Source: an uncultured Oscillospiraceae bacterium
GTDB lineage: Bacteria > Bacillota > Clostridia > Oscillospirales > Oscillospiraceae
Assembly: GCA_910584285.1 (NCBI GenBank)
Contig: CAJTYK010000001.1
Coordinates: forward strand, 124,001-188,000
Length of the DNA: 64,000 nucleotides
Direction of reading: 5' to 3'
The notes under the pieces were generated by a model. The model saw only the letters and a list, made by a program, of their open reading frames with translations, ran no database searches and was not told the origin of the DNA. The position numbers and the translations under genes are program-made. This document shows positions 39,181 to 48,436 of this stretch, piece by piece; position 1 is the stretch's first letter, and the number at the start of each line of letters is the position of its first letter.

Positions 39181-39209
39181 TTGCAATTTCGACCTTTTTT
39201 TGGTAAAAT
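39181..39209 (+). promoter_or_regulatory. Promoter of the MORN-repeat gene
   Basis: TTGCAA (39181-39186), 17-base spacer that is T-rich, TAAAAT (39204-39209). Confidence 0.65.
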
Positions 39210-39348
39210 ACAGAAAAATGTATGGAACGAAAAATTTCCCCTCCCTGCTTTTTCTTGTTTTCTGCCATAAAAGGACTGTGCAAGGCGCCGCATGATTCTT
39301 GGTTTCAGCAATTCAAATAACATTGATTATTGTAAGGAAGGTGCTAAT

Positions 39349-41160
39349 ATGCGTTATATCGGACGGGATCATGATTTATTGTATCTCAAATGTGGTCACT
39401 GCAAAAAAATATTTGCTTATGACAGAAATGAATTTGAAAAGAAAGAACAACGCAAATGTCCCAACTGCGACAAACGGGGCCGGATCATATGGTTTTATCC
39501 TATTGCGCCCCAAACAATTTTCATGTGGCTTCCGGTTCTGTTCATGACAGCGTTGGCCGTCGGATGTATATTCATTATTTCTTTTCCTGTTTTTCAGGAA
39601 TCCTATTTATTCAACAAAGCGGTCACTGCCCTGAACCCGCTATTCACGTCTATACTGATCTCTGCTACATTTTCGTTTCTTTCTTTTCTTTTTTCTCAAA
39701 AAACCTACAAAGAATCTGGAGAGCCAAATGCCCGGGCCGAAACCGTAAAACGGATCAATTGGGTCATTATAATGATCCAATGCATCATACTTATTTTTAC
39801 AATGAATTTCATTATGCAAACGCAGTATTGCCCGTTGGAAATCAATAATTCCGGTACCGGAGAACTCCAGCAGTACTTTGGTAATGCCACCGGGAATTTT
39901 GCGTCTGGAACAGGCCGACTATTCAACAGCCAGGGAGAGCTTGTTTATATTGGAGAGTTTAAAAACAATCTGTTTGACGGCTATGGAAAAGAGTTTGAGC
40001 TGATTAATACTGTTCGCAATACAGATGTCTCACAATCCTATCGATGTGTCTACGAGGGGTCTTACAAAGGCGGGGTGCCCGATGGGCAGGGGCGCGAATA
40101 CCGATACGATGCAGAGTACACGTTCGAGAAAGATAAAGATGTGGATCCTAATCTTTACTATGAAGGGCAGTTCGTGGAAGGCGAATACTGCGGCTACGGG
40201 ACCTTGTACGGCATAGACAGCAAATATGAGGGGGTCTTTTTTGACGGAGAGTACAACGGCTATGGAAGCAAATGGTTTTTAGATTCCTCTGCTAAAAAGA
40301 TTTATAAAATGGAGGGAACTTATCTGAACGGCTCTATCAATGGGGCCGGAAAAAAGTATTATCCAGACGGAGCCATTCTTTTTGACGGAACCTATGAGAG
40401 CGGACATGCTGTCGAGGGGACTACCTATTTCAACGACGGAAGCGTCCGATATACAGGAGAGTGGGATGGAAACAACTATAGCGGCAGCGGGACCCTTTAC
40501 TGGGAAAACGGTAATACACGATTTGAGGGGAATTGGACCGATGACAAGAGAAACGGAAGCGGCACCAGTTATCGTGAGGATGGAACGATAGCATATATCG
40601 GAGGATGGCAGGATAATCAATACTCTGGATACGGCAAATTATATTATCAGGATGGAACTACCCTTCAGTATGATGGTCGTTTCAAAAATGGAGTTAAGAG
40701 CGGCAATGGCAACGGGTATTATAGGGACGGAACCCTTCAATATTCTGGCGCGTGGAGTTCCGATACTTGGAGCGGCCAAGGGACTTGGTATTGGGAAAAT
40801 GGGCAGCCATATTATAAAGGCGCGTTTGCAAATGGACAGCCCAATGGCTTTGGAACCATACATTCGGAAAGCGGTACAATTAATTATGAGGGCTATTGCG
40901 AAAACGGCCTCCGAAGCGGAAATGGCACCTCATATGATGATGCTGGCATAAAGAATTATCAAGGTGATTTCCTTGATAACCAGCGGGATGGCCAAGGCAT
41001 TTCTTATTGGCCAAACGGCAACGTCAAATATGACGGTGGTTGGCAGGCAGGAACCTATTCAGGTGAGGGCAAAGAATATGATGAGAACGGAAACCTGCTG
41101 TATGAAGGCATATTCGACAATGGAGAATTTGTCTCTACGTCAATGGTTGCACAAGCATAG
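39349..41160 (+). CDS. Zinc-ribbon, membrane-anchored MORN-repeat protein
   Basis: 603 residues from the ATG at 39349 (AAGGAAGG about eight bases upstream). Residues about 13-50 form a zinc ribbon with two pairs, CGHCKK and CPNCDK. Three or four membrane helices follow (about 58-85, 95-118, 132-150). From about 175 to 590 the protein is a run of about 17 MORN-type repeats of the form YEGxFxxGxxxGxGxxYxxxG, for example YQGDFLDNQRDGQGISYW. MORN repeats bind membranes or partner proteins in other systems. Base composition is clearly lower in GC than the neighbours and codon use differs, so it was probably acquired by transfer. Function unknown. Confidence 0.85.
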   Translation: MRYIGRDHDLLYLKCGHCKKIFAYDRNEFEKKEQRKCPNCDKRGRIIWFYPIAPQTIFMWLPVLFMTALAVGCIFIISFPVFQESYLFNKAVTALNPLFTSILISATFSFLSFLFSQKTYKESGEPNARAETVKRINWVIIMIQCIILIFTMNFIMQTQYCPLEINNSGTGELQQYFGNATGNFASGTGRLFNSQGELVYIGEFKNNLFDGYGKEFELINTVRNTDVSQSYRCVYEGSYKGGVPDGQGREYRYDAEYTFEKDKDVDPNLYYEGQFVEGEYCGYGTLYGIDSKYEGVFFDGEYNGYGSKWFLDSSAKKIYKMEGTYLNGSINGAGKKYYPDGAILFDGTYESGHAVEGTTYFNDGSVRYTGEWDGNNYSGSGTLYWENGNTRFEGNWTDDKRNGSGTSYREDGTIAYIGGWQDNQYSGYGKLYYQDGTTLQYDGRFKNGVKSGNGNGYYRDGTLQYSGAWSSDTWSGQGTWYWENGQPYYKGAFANGQPNGFGTIHSESGTINYEGYCENGLRSGNGTSYDDAGIKNYQGDFLDNQRDGQGISYWPNGNVKYDGGWQAGTYSGEGKEYDENGNLLYEGIFDNGEFVSTSMVAQA

Positions 41161-41307
41161 CCATGGTTTGCTGAGCTATTCTTGCTCATTTTCGCCCTTT
41201 CCGTGATATGCTTTGTGCGGGGCCCGTAATTCCGACACCTATTGTAAAGCGAGCCCTCCCTTTTAGACGCCACCGCCTGGGCTGTCATTTCCCATCCGGC
41301 GCAAAAT

Positions 41308-41344
41308 GCGGCCCCCGGAATCCTCCGGGGGCCGCGTCTCTTTT
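41308..41344. terminator. Bidirectional terminator after the MORN gene
   Basis: Arms GCGGCCCCCGGA/TCCGGGGGCCGC with GTCTCTTTT on the plus side and ATTTTG on the minus side. It ends the MORN gene and the convergent transporter operon. Confidence 0.85.
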
Positions 41345-41349
41345 GCCTC

Positions 41350-42618
41350 TCAGCTCCGGGCCAGGGTATACCGCACCCCGCCGCCCTCATACAGATTGGT
41401 GAGTGTTACCCCGGGCTCAGTGGCGTAAATCACCCGATCCCGGCAGTAGATGGACTGAATCCCCTCACGGGCCAGCCCGTCCAGCGCCCCGGATTCCAGC
41501 TCCTCCGCCACATAGACGGGGGCCAGCCCCAGGGCGATCTCCCCGCAGCCTATCTGGTCGGAATAGGCGATCAGGCTGTGGGCGGCACTCCGGCACAGCC
41601 CGTCCTCCGGGGACAGGTAGGTGGTGCGCGTCTCGCCGTCCTCCAGGCGGTAGATCCGCTGCCAGTCCAGATCGTCCATGGCGTAATCCTGTAGACACAC
41701 CACGCTCCGGGGGCCCCGGTAGCGCAGCACCGCCGCTGGACAGATCACGCCGTCCACATAGTCCAGCACACTCAGGCTGTAGTCTGTCTCCCGGCTGTCC
41801 AGGTTCCGCTGGAAGCCGTCATAGCTGGAAATCGTGCCACGGGTAAAGCCGTTTTCTATCATCAGCTCCGCCAGCGCATCCACCACAAAGGCGTTTCTCA
41901 GCCAGCCAAAGTCCAGAAACCGCTCCACGCCCTCCCGCCGGGCGAAGGCCAGGTAGTCCTCCGACACATAGAGGCACACCTGGTTATCCCCCAGCAGCCG
42001 TAGGTCGATGGCCGACCGATCCCGGGCCCAGGCGGCCAACGTCTCATACTCCCGGGCCACGTTCCCGCTGAGCCGGGGATCGAAATCCGTCAGCTGTACG
42101 TCATCCTGGCAGAAGAACAGGTCGCCATACCGGGCGTACACCGGGCCCAGGTAGATGGTGCGGTCGCCGCTGCGCTGCACCGTCTCAAGGGCCCGATACA
42201 GCATCCCGTCCACCGTCAGCGTCTCGTTGGGGTGGAGGCTCAGATCCCGCAGGTTGGTGACGCCCTCGAAGCTCTCCACCGTGTGGAACAGCTGGAACAG
42301 CGTCCGACAGGCGTCGGAGTACAGCGCCGAGATGGCCCTGTTCTCCGCCGCGGGCGAGGCCCCGTCGGCGCCCAGCTCATAGAGGAACACCAGCTCGTCG
42401 CCGCAGCCCGGCCCCTGGGCGGTGCTGGCCTCAATGGCCTGCCACCCGGATTCCGGTGTCATAAGCTGGGTGAAGGCGTAGGCCAGCCCGGCCCCACCGA
42501 TCAACAGCAGGATGGCCGCCGCAATCAGCCGCCGCCCTACATTTCCCTCCGGCAGCTGGATTTTCTCCACCGGCCTGGGGTGGGGGCGATCCCGGTTGTC
42601 TCTTGCTGTCCGCCCCAA
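41350..42618 (-). CDS. Membrane-anchored protein of unknown function, faint ApbE likeness
   Basis: 422 residues. One N-terminal membrane helix (about 28-50), the rest outside. Parts of the middle, such as FLDFGWLRNAFVVDALAEL then MIENGFTRGTIS, recall the flavin transferase ApbE, and SAAHSLIAYSDQIGCGEIAL may match its later region, but the metal and flavin residues are not clear, so it may be a non-catalytic relative. The start seems to be a TTG right after the oppF stop (42618); no good ribosome site is seen, so coupling is likely. It is the last gene of the oligopeptide transporter operon. Confidence 0.5.
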   Translation of the reverse strand: MGRTARDNRDRPHPRPVEKIQLPEGNVGRRLIAAAILLLIGGAGLAYAFTQLMTPESGWQAIEASTAQGPGCGDELVFLYELGADGASPAAENRAISALYSDACRTLFQLFHTVESFEGVTNLRDLSLHPNETLTVDGMLYRALETVQRSGDRTIYLGPVYARYGDLFFCQDDVQLTDFDPRLSGNVAREYETLAAWARDRSAIDLRLLGDNQVCLYVSEDYLAFARREGVERFLDFGWLRNAFVVDALAELMIENGFTRGTISSYDGFQRNLDSRETDYSLSVLDYVDGVICPAAVLRYRGPRSVVCLQDYAMDDLDWQRIYRLEDGETRTTYLSPEDGLCRSAAHSLIAYSDQIGCGEIALGLAPVYVAEELESGALDGLAREGIQSIYCRDRVIYATEPGVTLTNLYEGGGVRYTLARS

Positions 42619-42620
42619 GC

Positions 42621-43928
42621 CTAAATCACCGCCAGCACCAGCAGCAGCACAAAGAGCACGGCGATCACCGCCAAGAAGATGAACCCGGCCACAGCGCCGC
42701 CCTTGCAGGCCTTGTAATTGCGGATATAGTTGTGCTTGCGGAACACCACCGCCGCGATAATACCCAGGATGGGCAGCAGGAAGGACAGGATCTTATACCA
42801 GATGCTGCCCGTGTCCCGGGCGGGATGGGCCAGGATCTCAGCGTCGGCAGCCCGCTCCGCGGCGTTGTCATCGGTCTTGTGCTCCACGGGGTGATCCGGA
42901 TCCTGAATGGTGACGGCCTTCACCGGCACGCCCTTGTCCCGGATGGCCTTGTACTCCGCGATCTCCTTCTTGTTACCGTAGATATAGTGGTCATGGCCAA
43001 TGCACACAAACTCCGGCTTATCCTCCGAGTAGTCGTGGATGGAGGGGTCGTAGGTGTACAGCACCTTGTTCTTTTCCAGCTGGGGATCGGGTATGGGAAT
43101 GGCGGAGATGAGGGAGTGGGTGTAGGGGTGCAGGGGGAAGTTGAACAGTTCCTCCGCCTCCGCCACCTCCACGATCCGCCCCTTGTAGATCACGCCGATG
43201 CGGTCGGAGATAAAGCGCACCACGGAAAGATCGTGGGCGATGAACAGGTAGGTGATCCCCTTCTCCTCCTGGAACTTCTTCATCAGGTTGAGCACCTGGG
43301 CGCGGATGGACACGTCCAGGGCGGAGATGGGCTCGTCCGCCACCACCAGCTCTGGCTCCATCACCATGGCCCGGGCGATGCCGATGCGCTGGCGCTGGCC
43401 GCCGGAGAACTCGTGGGGATAACGGGTGAGGTGCTCGGGGAGCAGGCCCACCTCCTCAATGATGGTCTCCACCTTTTTCACCCGGTCGGCCTCGTTCTCG
43501 AACAGGTGGAAGTTATAGAGGCCCTCGGAGATGATGTAGTCCACGGTGGCCCGTTCGTTCAGCGACGCCGCCGGATCCTGGAACACCATCTGGATATTGC
43601 GGATGACCTCTCGATCCAGGGAGCGGGGGATCTTGCCCGAGATGCGCACACCCTTGTAGCGGATCTCGCCCCCGGCCAGAGGATTGACCCGGATCACCGC
43701 CCGGCCCACGGTGGTCTTGCCCGATCCGGACTCGCCCACCAGGGAGAAGGTCTCCCCCTTGTAGATGTCGAAGCTGGCGTCCTGGACGGCGCGGACGGCG
43801 GCGTCCCCCTTGCCGAAGGTGATATCCACATTTTTCAGCGACAGCAGGATCTCCCTGCCGTTCTCGTCCAGCGGGCCGTGCTCCGGAAGGCTGCCGGCCC
43901 GTACCTCAGTTGCTTTCTCTTGCGTCAC
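42621..43928 (-). CDS. Peptide ABC transporter ATP-binding protein OppF type, with membrane tail
   Basis: 435 residues; a normal OppF has about 320. ABC ATPase: Walker A GESGSGKTT (about 59-67), Q-loop MVFQDPAASLN, signature FSGGQRQRIGIARAM and Walker B LVVADEPISALD. The usual C-terminal peptide-transport region follows. The last 110 residues are extra: a charged linker and two membrane helices (from WYKILSFLLPILGIIAAVVF, and from GGAVAGFIFLAVIAVLFVLL). The tail would fix this ATPase to the membrane. It is 13 bases after the OppD-like gene. Confidence 0.88.
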   Translation of the reverse strand: MTQEKATEVRAGSLPEHGPLDENGREILLSLKNVDITFGKGDAAVRAVQDASFDIYKGETFSLVGESGSGKTTVGRAVIRVNPLAGGEIRYKGVRISGKIPRSLDREVIRNIQMVFQDPAASLNERATVDYIISEGLYNFHLFENEADRVKKVETIIEEVGLLPEHLTRYPHEFSGGQRQRIGIARAMVMEPELVVADEPISALDVSIRAQVLNLMKKFQEEKGITYLFIAHDLSVVRFISDRIGVIYKGRIVEVAEAEELFNFPLHPYTHSLISAIPIPDPQLEKNKVLYTYDPSIHDYSEDKPEFVCIGHDHYIYGNKKEIAEYKAIRDKGVPVKAVTIQDPDHPVEHKTDDNAAERAADAEILAHPARDTGSIWYKILSFLLPILGIIAAVVFRKHNYIRNYKACKGGAVAGFIFLAVIAVLFVLLLVLAVI

Positions 43929-43941
43929 GATCCGACCCTCC

Positions 43942-45690
43942 CTAAATGTTGAATGCTGCGATCAGCTTTTCGTGGATGTCGTGGATTCCCTCGGGTTTCT
44001 CGATCTTGGGCGCCCGGGGATCCAGCAGCCAGGTCTTGGCAAAATGGGTGTCGGTGACCTGGAACATGGGCGGCTCCGCCAGGGTGTCGATCTCCAGGCA
44101 GTAGGGATTCCGGGGGGCGAAGGCGTCTCCCACGATCTGATTGTACAGGGAGGGCGGCGTACCGGTGATGGAGTACAGCTTGGTGTTCTTCTGGGCCAGC
44201 TGGGGCAGAGAGGACAGCAGCGCCCAGGTGTAGGGGTGGCGGGGGTCGTAGAAGACCTCCTCCACCTTTCCCAGCTCGATGATCTGGCCGGCGTACAGCA
44301 CTGCCACCCGGTCGGCGATATTGGCCACCACGCCCAGGTCGTGGGTGATGAACACGATGGTGTAGTTGAACTCCTTTTGCAGATCCTTGATGAGTTGGAG
44401 GATCTGGGCCTGAATGGTCACGTCCAGGGCGGTGGTGGGCTCGTCGCAGATGAGGATCTTGGGCTGGCAGGACAGGGCGATGGCGATGACGATGCGCTGG
44501 CGCATACCGCCGGAGTACTGGAAGGGATAGTCGTCAAACCGGGCGGCGGCGTTGGGTATGCCCACCTTGTGCATCAGATCCAGGGCCCGGCGGCGGGCCT
44601 CCGCCTCGCTGCACTGCTGGTGCTTGATGATCACAGAGGTGATCTGCTTGCCGATGGTGATGATGGGGTTCAGAGAGGTCATGGGATCCTGGAACACGGT
44701 GGCGATCCGGCGGCCCCGGATCTTCGTCCAGTCCTTGGCATATTTCACGTTGGCCAGGTTGAGCACGCAGGTGCCGTGGAGCTGTTCCGGCGTCTCGTCC
44801 AGGTAACGCACCCGGAAGGCCACCTCGTCGAACACAGCGCTGCGCTGGGCGTCGTCGTCCAGATCCACCCCCAGCTGCATGGCCTTTTTCAGCGCCTCCA
44901 GCAGCTTGTTTTCGCACTTCATCCGCCGCCTCAGCCCGAACCGCCCCACGGACAGGTAGATCTCCTTGGCCAGGATCTCGTTGCGCTTGCGGGTCTCCGG
45001 GGTGATCTCGCCCTTGATCTCCTGCTCGTACTGGGCGTGGAGCCGGGCGGATTCCTCCTGGTAATGCTTCAGGTAGGCGGTGTCCGACGCCGCGCTCTGC
45101 TTCTTCTCCCGGGCCATCTGCTCATTGTGCCGCTTCAGCTCCTTGAGCTTGGCGTCGTACTCCTTGAGGGCCTTGTCGGCCTCCTGGATCTTGTCCTTCT
45201 CCTTGGCGGGATCATAGGTCTGCCGCTGGTTGAACACGCTGGTGCGCTGATACTGGAGCTCCTTCAGCTCCCGCTCAGCCGCCTCCACCTCCTCGCCGCT
45301 CAGACCGCTGCGCCGCTTCTTCTCGCTCTCCAGCTCCAGGATCTTCTGGTAGGTGGCAGCCCCCAGCTCCAGGTGGGCGTACTCGTCCAGCTTCCGCTTC
45401 GCCCGATCCATCATGGAGTGGGCGGTGGAGTCCAGCTTCACCACCGTATCCGCCAGCTCGTCGTCGTTGAAGATGATGGAGCCGTTGCTGATAAAGCCGT
45501 TGGAGTCCAGCATTCCGGCGAAGGTCTTGGTGAACACCGACTTGCCGGAGCCCGATTCACCCACGATGGCGATGGACTCGTTTTCATAGATGTCCAGGGA
45601 AATCCCCCGGATGGCGGTGAGGATTCTTCCGCGAACCCGGAACTTCACGTCCAGATTCTTGACGGATAACAGCACTTTTTTATCTTCCAT
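43942..45690 (-). CDS. Peptide ABC transporter ATP-binding protein OppD type, with large coiled-coil insertion
   Basis: 582 residues; typical OppD is 330-360. Walker A GESGSGKS is at 44-51, but the Q-loop VFQDPMTSLNP comes only at 332-342, where about 95 is usual. The inserted 230 residues (about 90-320) are very charged, Lys/Glu/Gln-rich and coiled-coil-like (for example KALKEYDAKLKELKRHNEQ). The later parts are normal: YSGGMRQRIVIAIAL, LICDEPTTALD and the peptide-transport C-terminus. No frameshift; the frame is open across. The insertion lies in the helical-domain side of the ATPase and may touch the membrane subunits or partner proteins. Confidence 0.9.
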   Translation of the reverse strand: MEDKKVLLSVKNLDVKFRVRGRILTAIRGISLDIYENESIAIVGESGSGKSVFTKTFAGMLDSNGFISNGSIIFNDDELADTVVKLDSTAHSMMDRAKRKLDEYAHLELGAATYQKILELESEKKRRSGLSGEEVEAAERELKELQYQRTSVFNQRQTYDPAKEKDKIQEADKALKEYDAKLKELKRHNEQMAREKKQSAASDTAYLKHYQEESARLHAQYEQEIKGEITPETRKRNEILAKEIYLSVGRFGLRRRMKCENKLLEALKKAMQLGVDLDDDAQRSAVFDEVAFRVRYLDETPEQLHGTCVLNLANVKYAKDWTKIRGRRIATVFQDPMTSLNPIITIGKQITSVIIKHQQCSEAEARRRALDLMHKVGIPNAAARFDDYPFQYSGGMRQRIVIAIALSCQPKILICDEPTTALDVTIQAQILQLIKDLQKEFNYTIVFITHDLGVVANIADRVAVLYAGQIIELGKVEEVFYDPRHPYTWALLSSLPQLAQKNTKLYSITGTPPSLYNQIVGDAFAPRNPYCLEIDTLAEPPMFQVTDTHFAKTWLLDPRAPKIEKPEGIHDIHEKLIAAFNI

Positions 45691-45702
45691 AACGCCGCCC
45701 CC

Positions 45703-46671
45703 TTACATATGGGTTCTGGGATCGGACGCGTCGCCCAGGTTCTGGCCGATCACATACAGCACCACCGTGATAATGGAGGAAATGGCCACGGGGCTCCAGA
45801 ACTCAAATTCCCAGCCGGGGGTAACCATGGCGCTCTCCGCCTCGTAGATCAGGCGGCCCAGGGACATATCGGACAGGCCCATGCCGATATAGGACAGGAA
45901 CACCTCGTAGGAGATATAGGAGGGGATCTCGGTGGCCAACAGGGTCACGATCACGGAGGTCATGAAGGGCAGGATGTTCTTCATGGCGATCTTGATGGTG
46001 GAGGTGCCCAGGCACCGGGAGGCCAGGTTGTACTCCCGATCCCGGATGATCACCACCTGGGTGCGGATGAAGTACGCAATGCCCAGCCAGCCGGTAACGG
46101 TCAGGGCCAGCACCATCGTCCAGAAGCTGGCCGAGAACAGCATCACCATCACGGCGATCAGCAGGATATAGGGCACGTTGCCGATGATGTTGTAGACCTC
46201 CATCATGATGATGTCCACTTTTTTCGAGAAGCCCCAGACGGCGCCCACCACAACGCCCACCGTCATGTTGATGGCGGCGCAGATAAACGCCAGGGAGATG
46301 GAGATGCGGGAGCCGTTCCAAATGGCCTGGAAGGTGGACTGGCCAGCAGCGCCGCTGCCCAGGATCCATTTCAGATCCAGACCAAACTTCTTCAGCGCCC
46401 GGGCGGGGGGCAGATGCTTGGCGGTGGCGTCCATCAGGTTTTCAAATTGATCATAGTGCGTCACCGAGGGATAGATATACGCGAACGCGATGACAAACAC
46501 CAGCAAGGCAAGTATCACGATGTTCAGCTTGTTGCGGAAAAACACGCGGAACACGGACTGCCAGTAGGAGTACCGGGGGGCGGTGATTTTCTCCGACTCC
46601 AGATCGCTGTGGTCGTGGAAGGAGAACAGCTTCTCCTCGCTCATGCCGTATTGACTCAGATCATGCTCCAT
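45703..46671 (-). CDS. Peptide ABC transporter permease OppC type
   Basis: About 322 residues from the ATG at 46671 (AGGTGA upstream); a GTG at 46680 that overlaps the oppB stop is also possible. Six membrane helices, the first at about 38-60 (FRNKLNIVILALLVFVIAF). The EAA-type loop is near ILPFMTSVIVTLLATEIPSYI. It pairs with the long OppB-like permease. The length is normal, unlike its partners. Confidence 0.92.
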   Translation of the reverse strand: MEHDLSQYGMSEEKLFSFHDHSDLESEKITAPRYSYWQSVFRVFFRNKLNIVILALLVFVIAFAYIYPSVTHYDQFENLMDATAKHLPPARALKKFGLDLKWILGSGAAGQSTFQAIWNGSRISISLAFICAAINMTVGVVVGAVWGFSKKVDIIMMEVYNIIGNVPYILLIAVMVMLFSASFWTMVLALTVTGWLGIAYFIRTQVVIIRDREYNLASRCLGTSTIKIAMKNILPFMTSVIVTLLATEIPSYISYEVFLSYIGMGLSDMSLGRLIYEAESAMVTPGWEFEFWSPVAISSIITVVLYVIGQNLGDASDPRTHM

Positions 46672-46676
46672 ATCTC

Positions 46677-48254
46677 TCACCTATCCTTCGTCGAGAACGA
46701 GATGCGCGGATCCACCGTGGCCATCAGAATGTCGCCCAGAATGATGGACACCACGGACAGCACCGCATAGAACAGGGTCACGCCCACGATGACGCCGTTG
46801 TCGTATTTGTTGATGGCCTCCGTCAGCAGGTTGCCGGCGCCGGGCACCACATACACGCGCTCGGTGATGATGGCGCCCGTCATGGCCCCCAGCACGCTGC
46901 CCGGGATGCCGTGGACAATGGGGATCACCGCGTTTTTCAGGATGTGCTTGGTGAAAATCTCACCCTCCGTCAAGCCGCCGGATCGGGCGAACTTCACATA
47001 GTCCGAGTTCATCTGGTCGATCATATACCGGCGCATCCACTTCATCAGGTTGGCCACCGAGGGCAGCGCCAGCGATACGATGGGCAGGATAAACATCAGC
47101 TTGTTGGTGGACTCCATGTCAAAGGTGGCGGGCAGGCCGATCACCTGGCCGCCGATGGCCTTGAACAGGAAGATATACGCCAGGGAGGGCACCGCGATGA
47201 TGAACACGATGTAGACGGTGCCCAACTTGTCGATGAGCTTATCCTTCCGCCGGGCCATCAGGATGCCCAGAGGCAGCCCCAGCGCGTAGGCCATAAGCAC
47301 CGAGATGATGCCGATGACGAAGGAGAAGCCGATCTTGGACATACTGCGCCGGGTCACCGACACGTTGGTATAGTCGTCGTCAAAGCGCACCGAGCTGAAC
47401 TCGTCGCTGCTGGAGCCCGCCCGGTAGGTGGCGGTGTGCAGATCGTCCGCGCTGTCCTCCACAAAGCCGGTGGGGAAGGTCATGTTGGACAGCACATAGG
47501 AGCCCTGGCTCCGCGTCATGGTGTCGAACACGTCCACGCCCTTGTTCACCGAATAGGACTGGCCCAGCTGAATGGTGGCGATGTTCTGGTGGACATAGGG
47601 GAACTGGCCATCCACATACAGCAGGTACTTGTGGCGGGTGCCGTTCCCGATGATGGCCGGGGAAAATTTGTCCCCGCCGTACACCGGGTCAAACCAGGTG
47701 AAGGTCAGGCCCCGCTCCCCCACCAGGGTGGAGTCGTCCTCCACGTAGTGGATGTTGTCGATGCTCACCAGGTTGGTGAAGTAGTCCACGACCCGGTTGA
47801 TCAGCGGCACATCCCGGTAGGCGAACAGGATCTGCTGCCCGCCGGTGGCCACCTTCCGGCCACTCACCTTGGCGTTGTTCCGCTGGACGGTATAGCCCTG
47901 GGACTCGTAATACTGGGTGAATTGCTCCACATACTCCGCCACGATCTCTGAATCGTTGGCCGGGGTGCGGCCAAACGCCACCGCCTGCTCCCGAACCTCC
48001 TCGGTGATCTCGCCGGCGGCGGTGATCTGCTGGAGCCACTCCGCGTAGGTCACATAGTCCAGATAGCCGTACTCCTCCCACCGGGAATACATATAGCTGA
48101 CCTTCGCGTTGTTCATCTGCCGGCTGTACACTGAGTCGCCGGCAAAGATCAGCATCCGGTTCAGCAGGGCGTAGACCATCACCATGACGATGATCACGAC
48201 CGCGATGATGGATACCACGCCGTGAAGCAGGCGTTTTACCAGATATTTTCCCAT
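46677..48254 (-). CDS. Peptide ABC transporter permease OppB type, with very large outside domain
   Basis: About 525 residues from the ATG at 48254 (a GTG 12 bases earlier is possible); a normal OppB has about 310. One membrane helix (about 9-33) is followed by about 265 residues on the outside (about 35-300: YLDYVTYAEWLQQITAAGEI, then domains rich in Tyr, Asp and Gly) before the usual five helices from about 305. The permease loop DYVKFARSGGLTEGEIFTKH is intact. The outside domain may meet the 741-residue binding protein or a cell-surface partner. Confidence 0.9.
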   Translation of the reverse strand: MGKYLVKRLLHGVVSIIAVVIIVMVMVYALLNRMLIFAGDSVYSRQMNNAKVSYMYSRWEEYGYLDYVTYAEWLQQITAAGEITEEVREQAVAFGRTPANDSEIVAEYVEQFTQYYESQGYTVQRNNAKVSGRKVATGGQQILFAYRDVPLINRVVDYFTNLVSIDNIHYVEDDSTLVGERGLTFTWFDPVYGGDKFSPAIIGNGTRHKYLLYVDGQFPYVHQNIATIQLGQSYSVNKGVDVFDTMTRSQGSYVLSNMTFPTGFVEDSADDLHTATYRAGSSSDEFSSVRFDDDYTNVSVTRRSMSKIGFSFVIGIISVLMAYALGLPLGILMARRKDKLIDKLGTVYIVFIIAVPSLAYIFLFKAIGGQVIGLPATFDMESTNKLMFILPIVSLALPSVANLMKWMRRYMIDQMNSDYVKFARSGGLTEGEIFTKHILKNAVIPIVHGIPGSVLGAMTGAIITERVYVVPGAGNLLTEAINKYDNGVIVGVTLFYAVLSVVSIILGDILMATVDPRISFSTKDR

Positions 48255-48283
48255 GATCTCACGCACCTAATCTTCCGTTCTGT

Positions 48284-48351
48284 CCCCCCTCGCGGGGGAG
48301 GAAACGGTTATTTCACTCCACGCTTCCGTTCCCTCCCCCGTAAGGGGGGAG
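48284..48351. repeat. Inverted-repeat element in the oppA-oppB gap
   Basis: Two 24-base arms (48284-48307 and 48326-48349 or so) are inverted copies of each other with 21 of 24 matches; each arm also folds on itself (CCCCC-GGGGG). A dispersed MITE-like or RNA-processing element. Confidence 0.55.
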
Positions 48352-48365
48352 AAATTGTGCCGATA

Positions 48366-48405
48366 CGCGTGCAGGAGAATGGCACGCACCATCCTCCTGC
48401 ACGCG
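48366..48405 (-). promoter_or_regulatory. Strong hairpin after the binding-protein gene
   Basis: CGCGTGCAGGAG (48366-48377) pairs with CTCCTGCACGCG (48394-48405), with ATGG/CCAT inside. No U run follows, so mRNA protection or processing is more likely than full termination. Confidence 0.55.
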
Positions 48406-48436
48406 CAGTATATTAGCTCTTATTCAGGGCCGCTTT

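Noticed and set aside
43942..45690. Frameshift or gene fusion error in the long oppD
   Set aside because: The frame is open throughout, codon use is even, and motifs lie in the right order on both sides of the insertion, so it reads as a true insertion.
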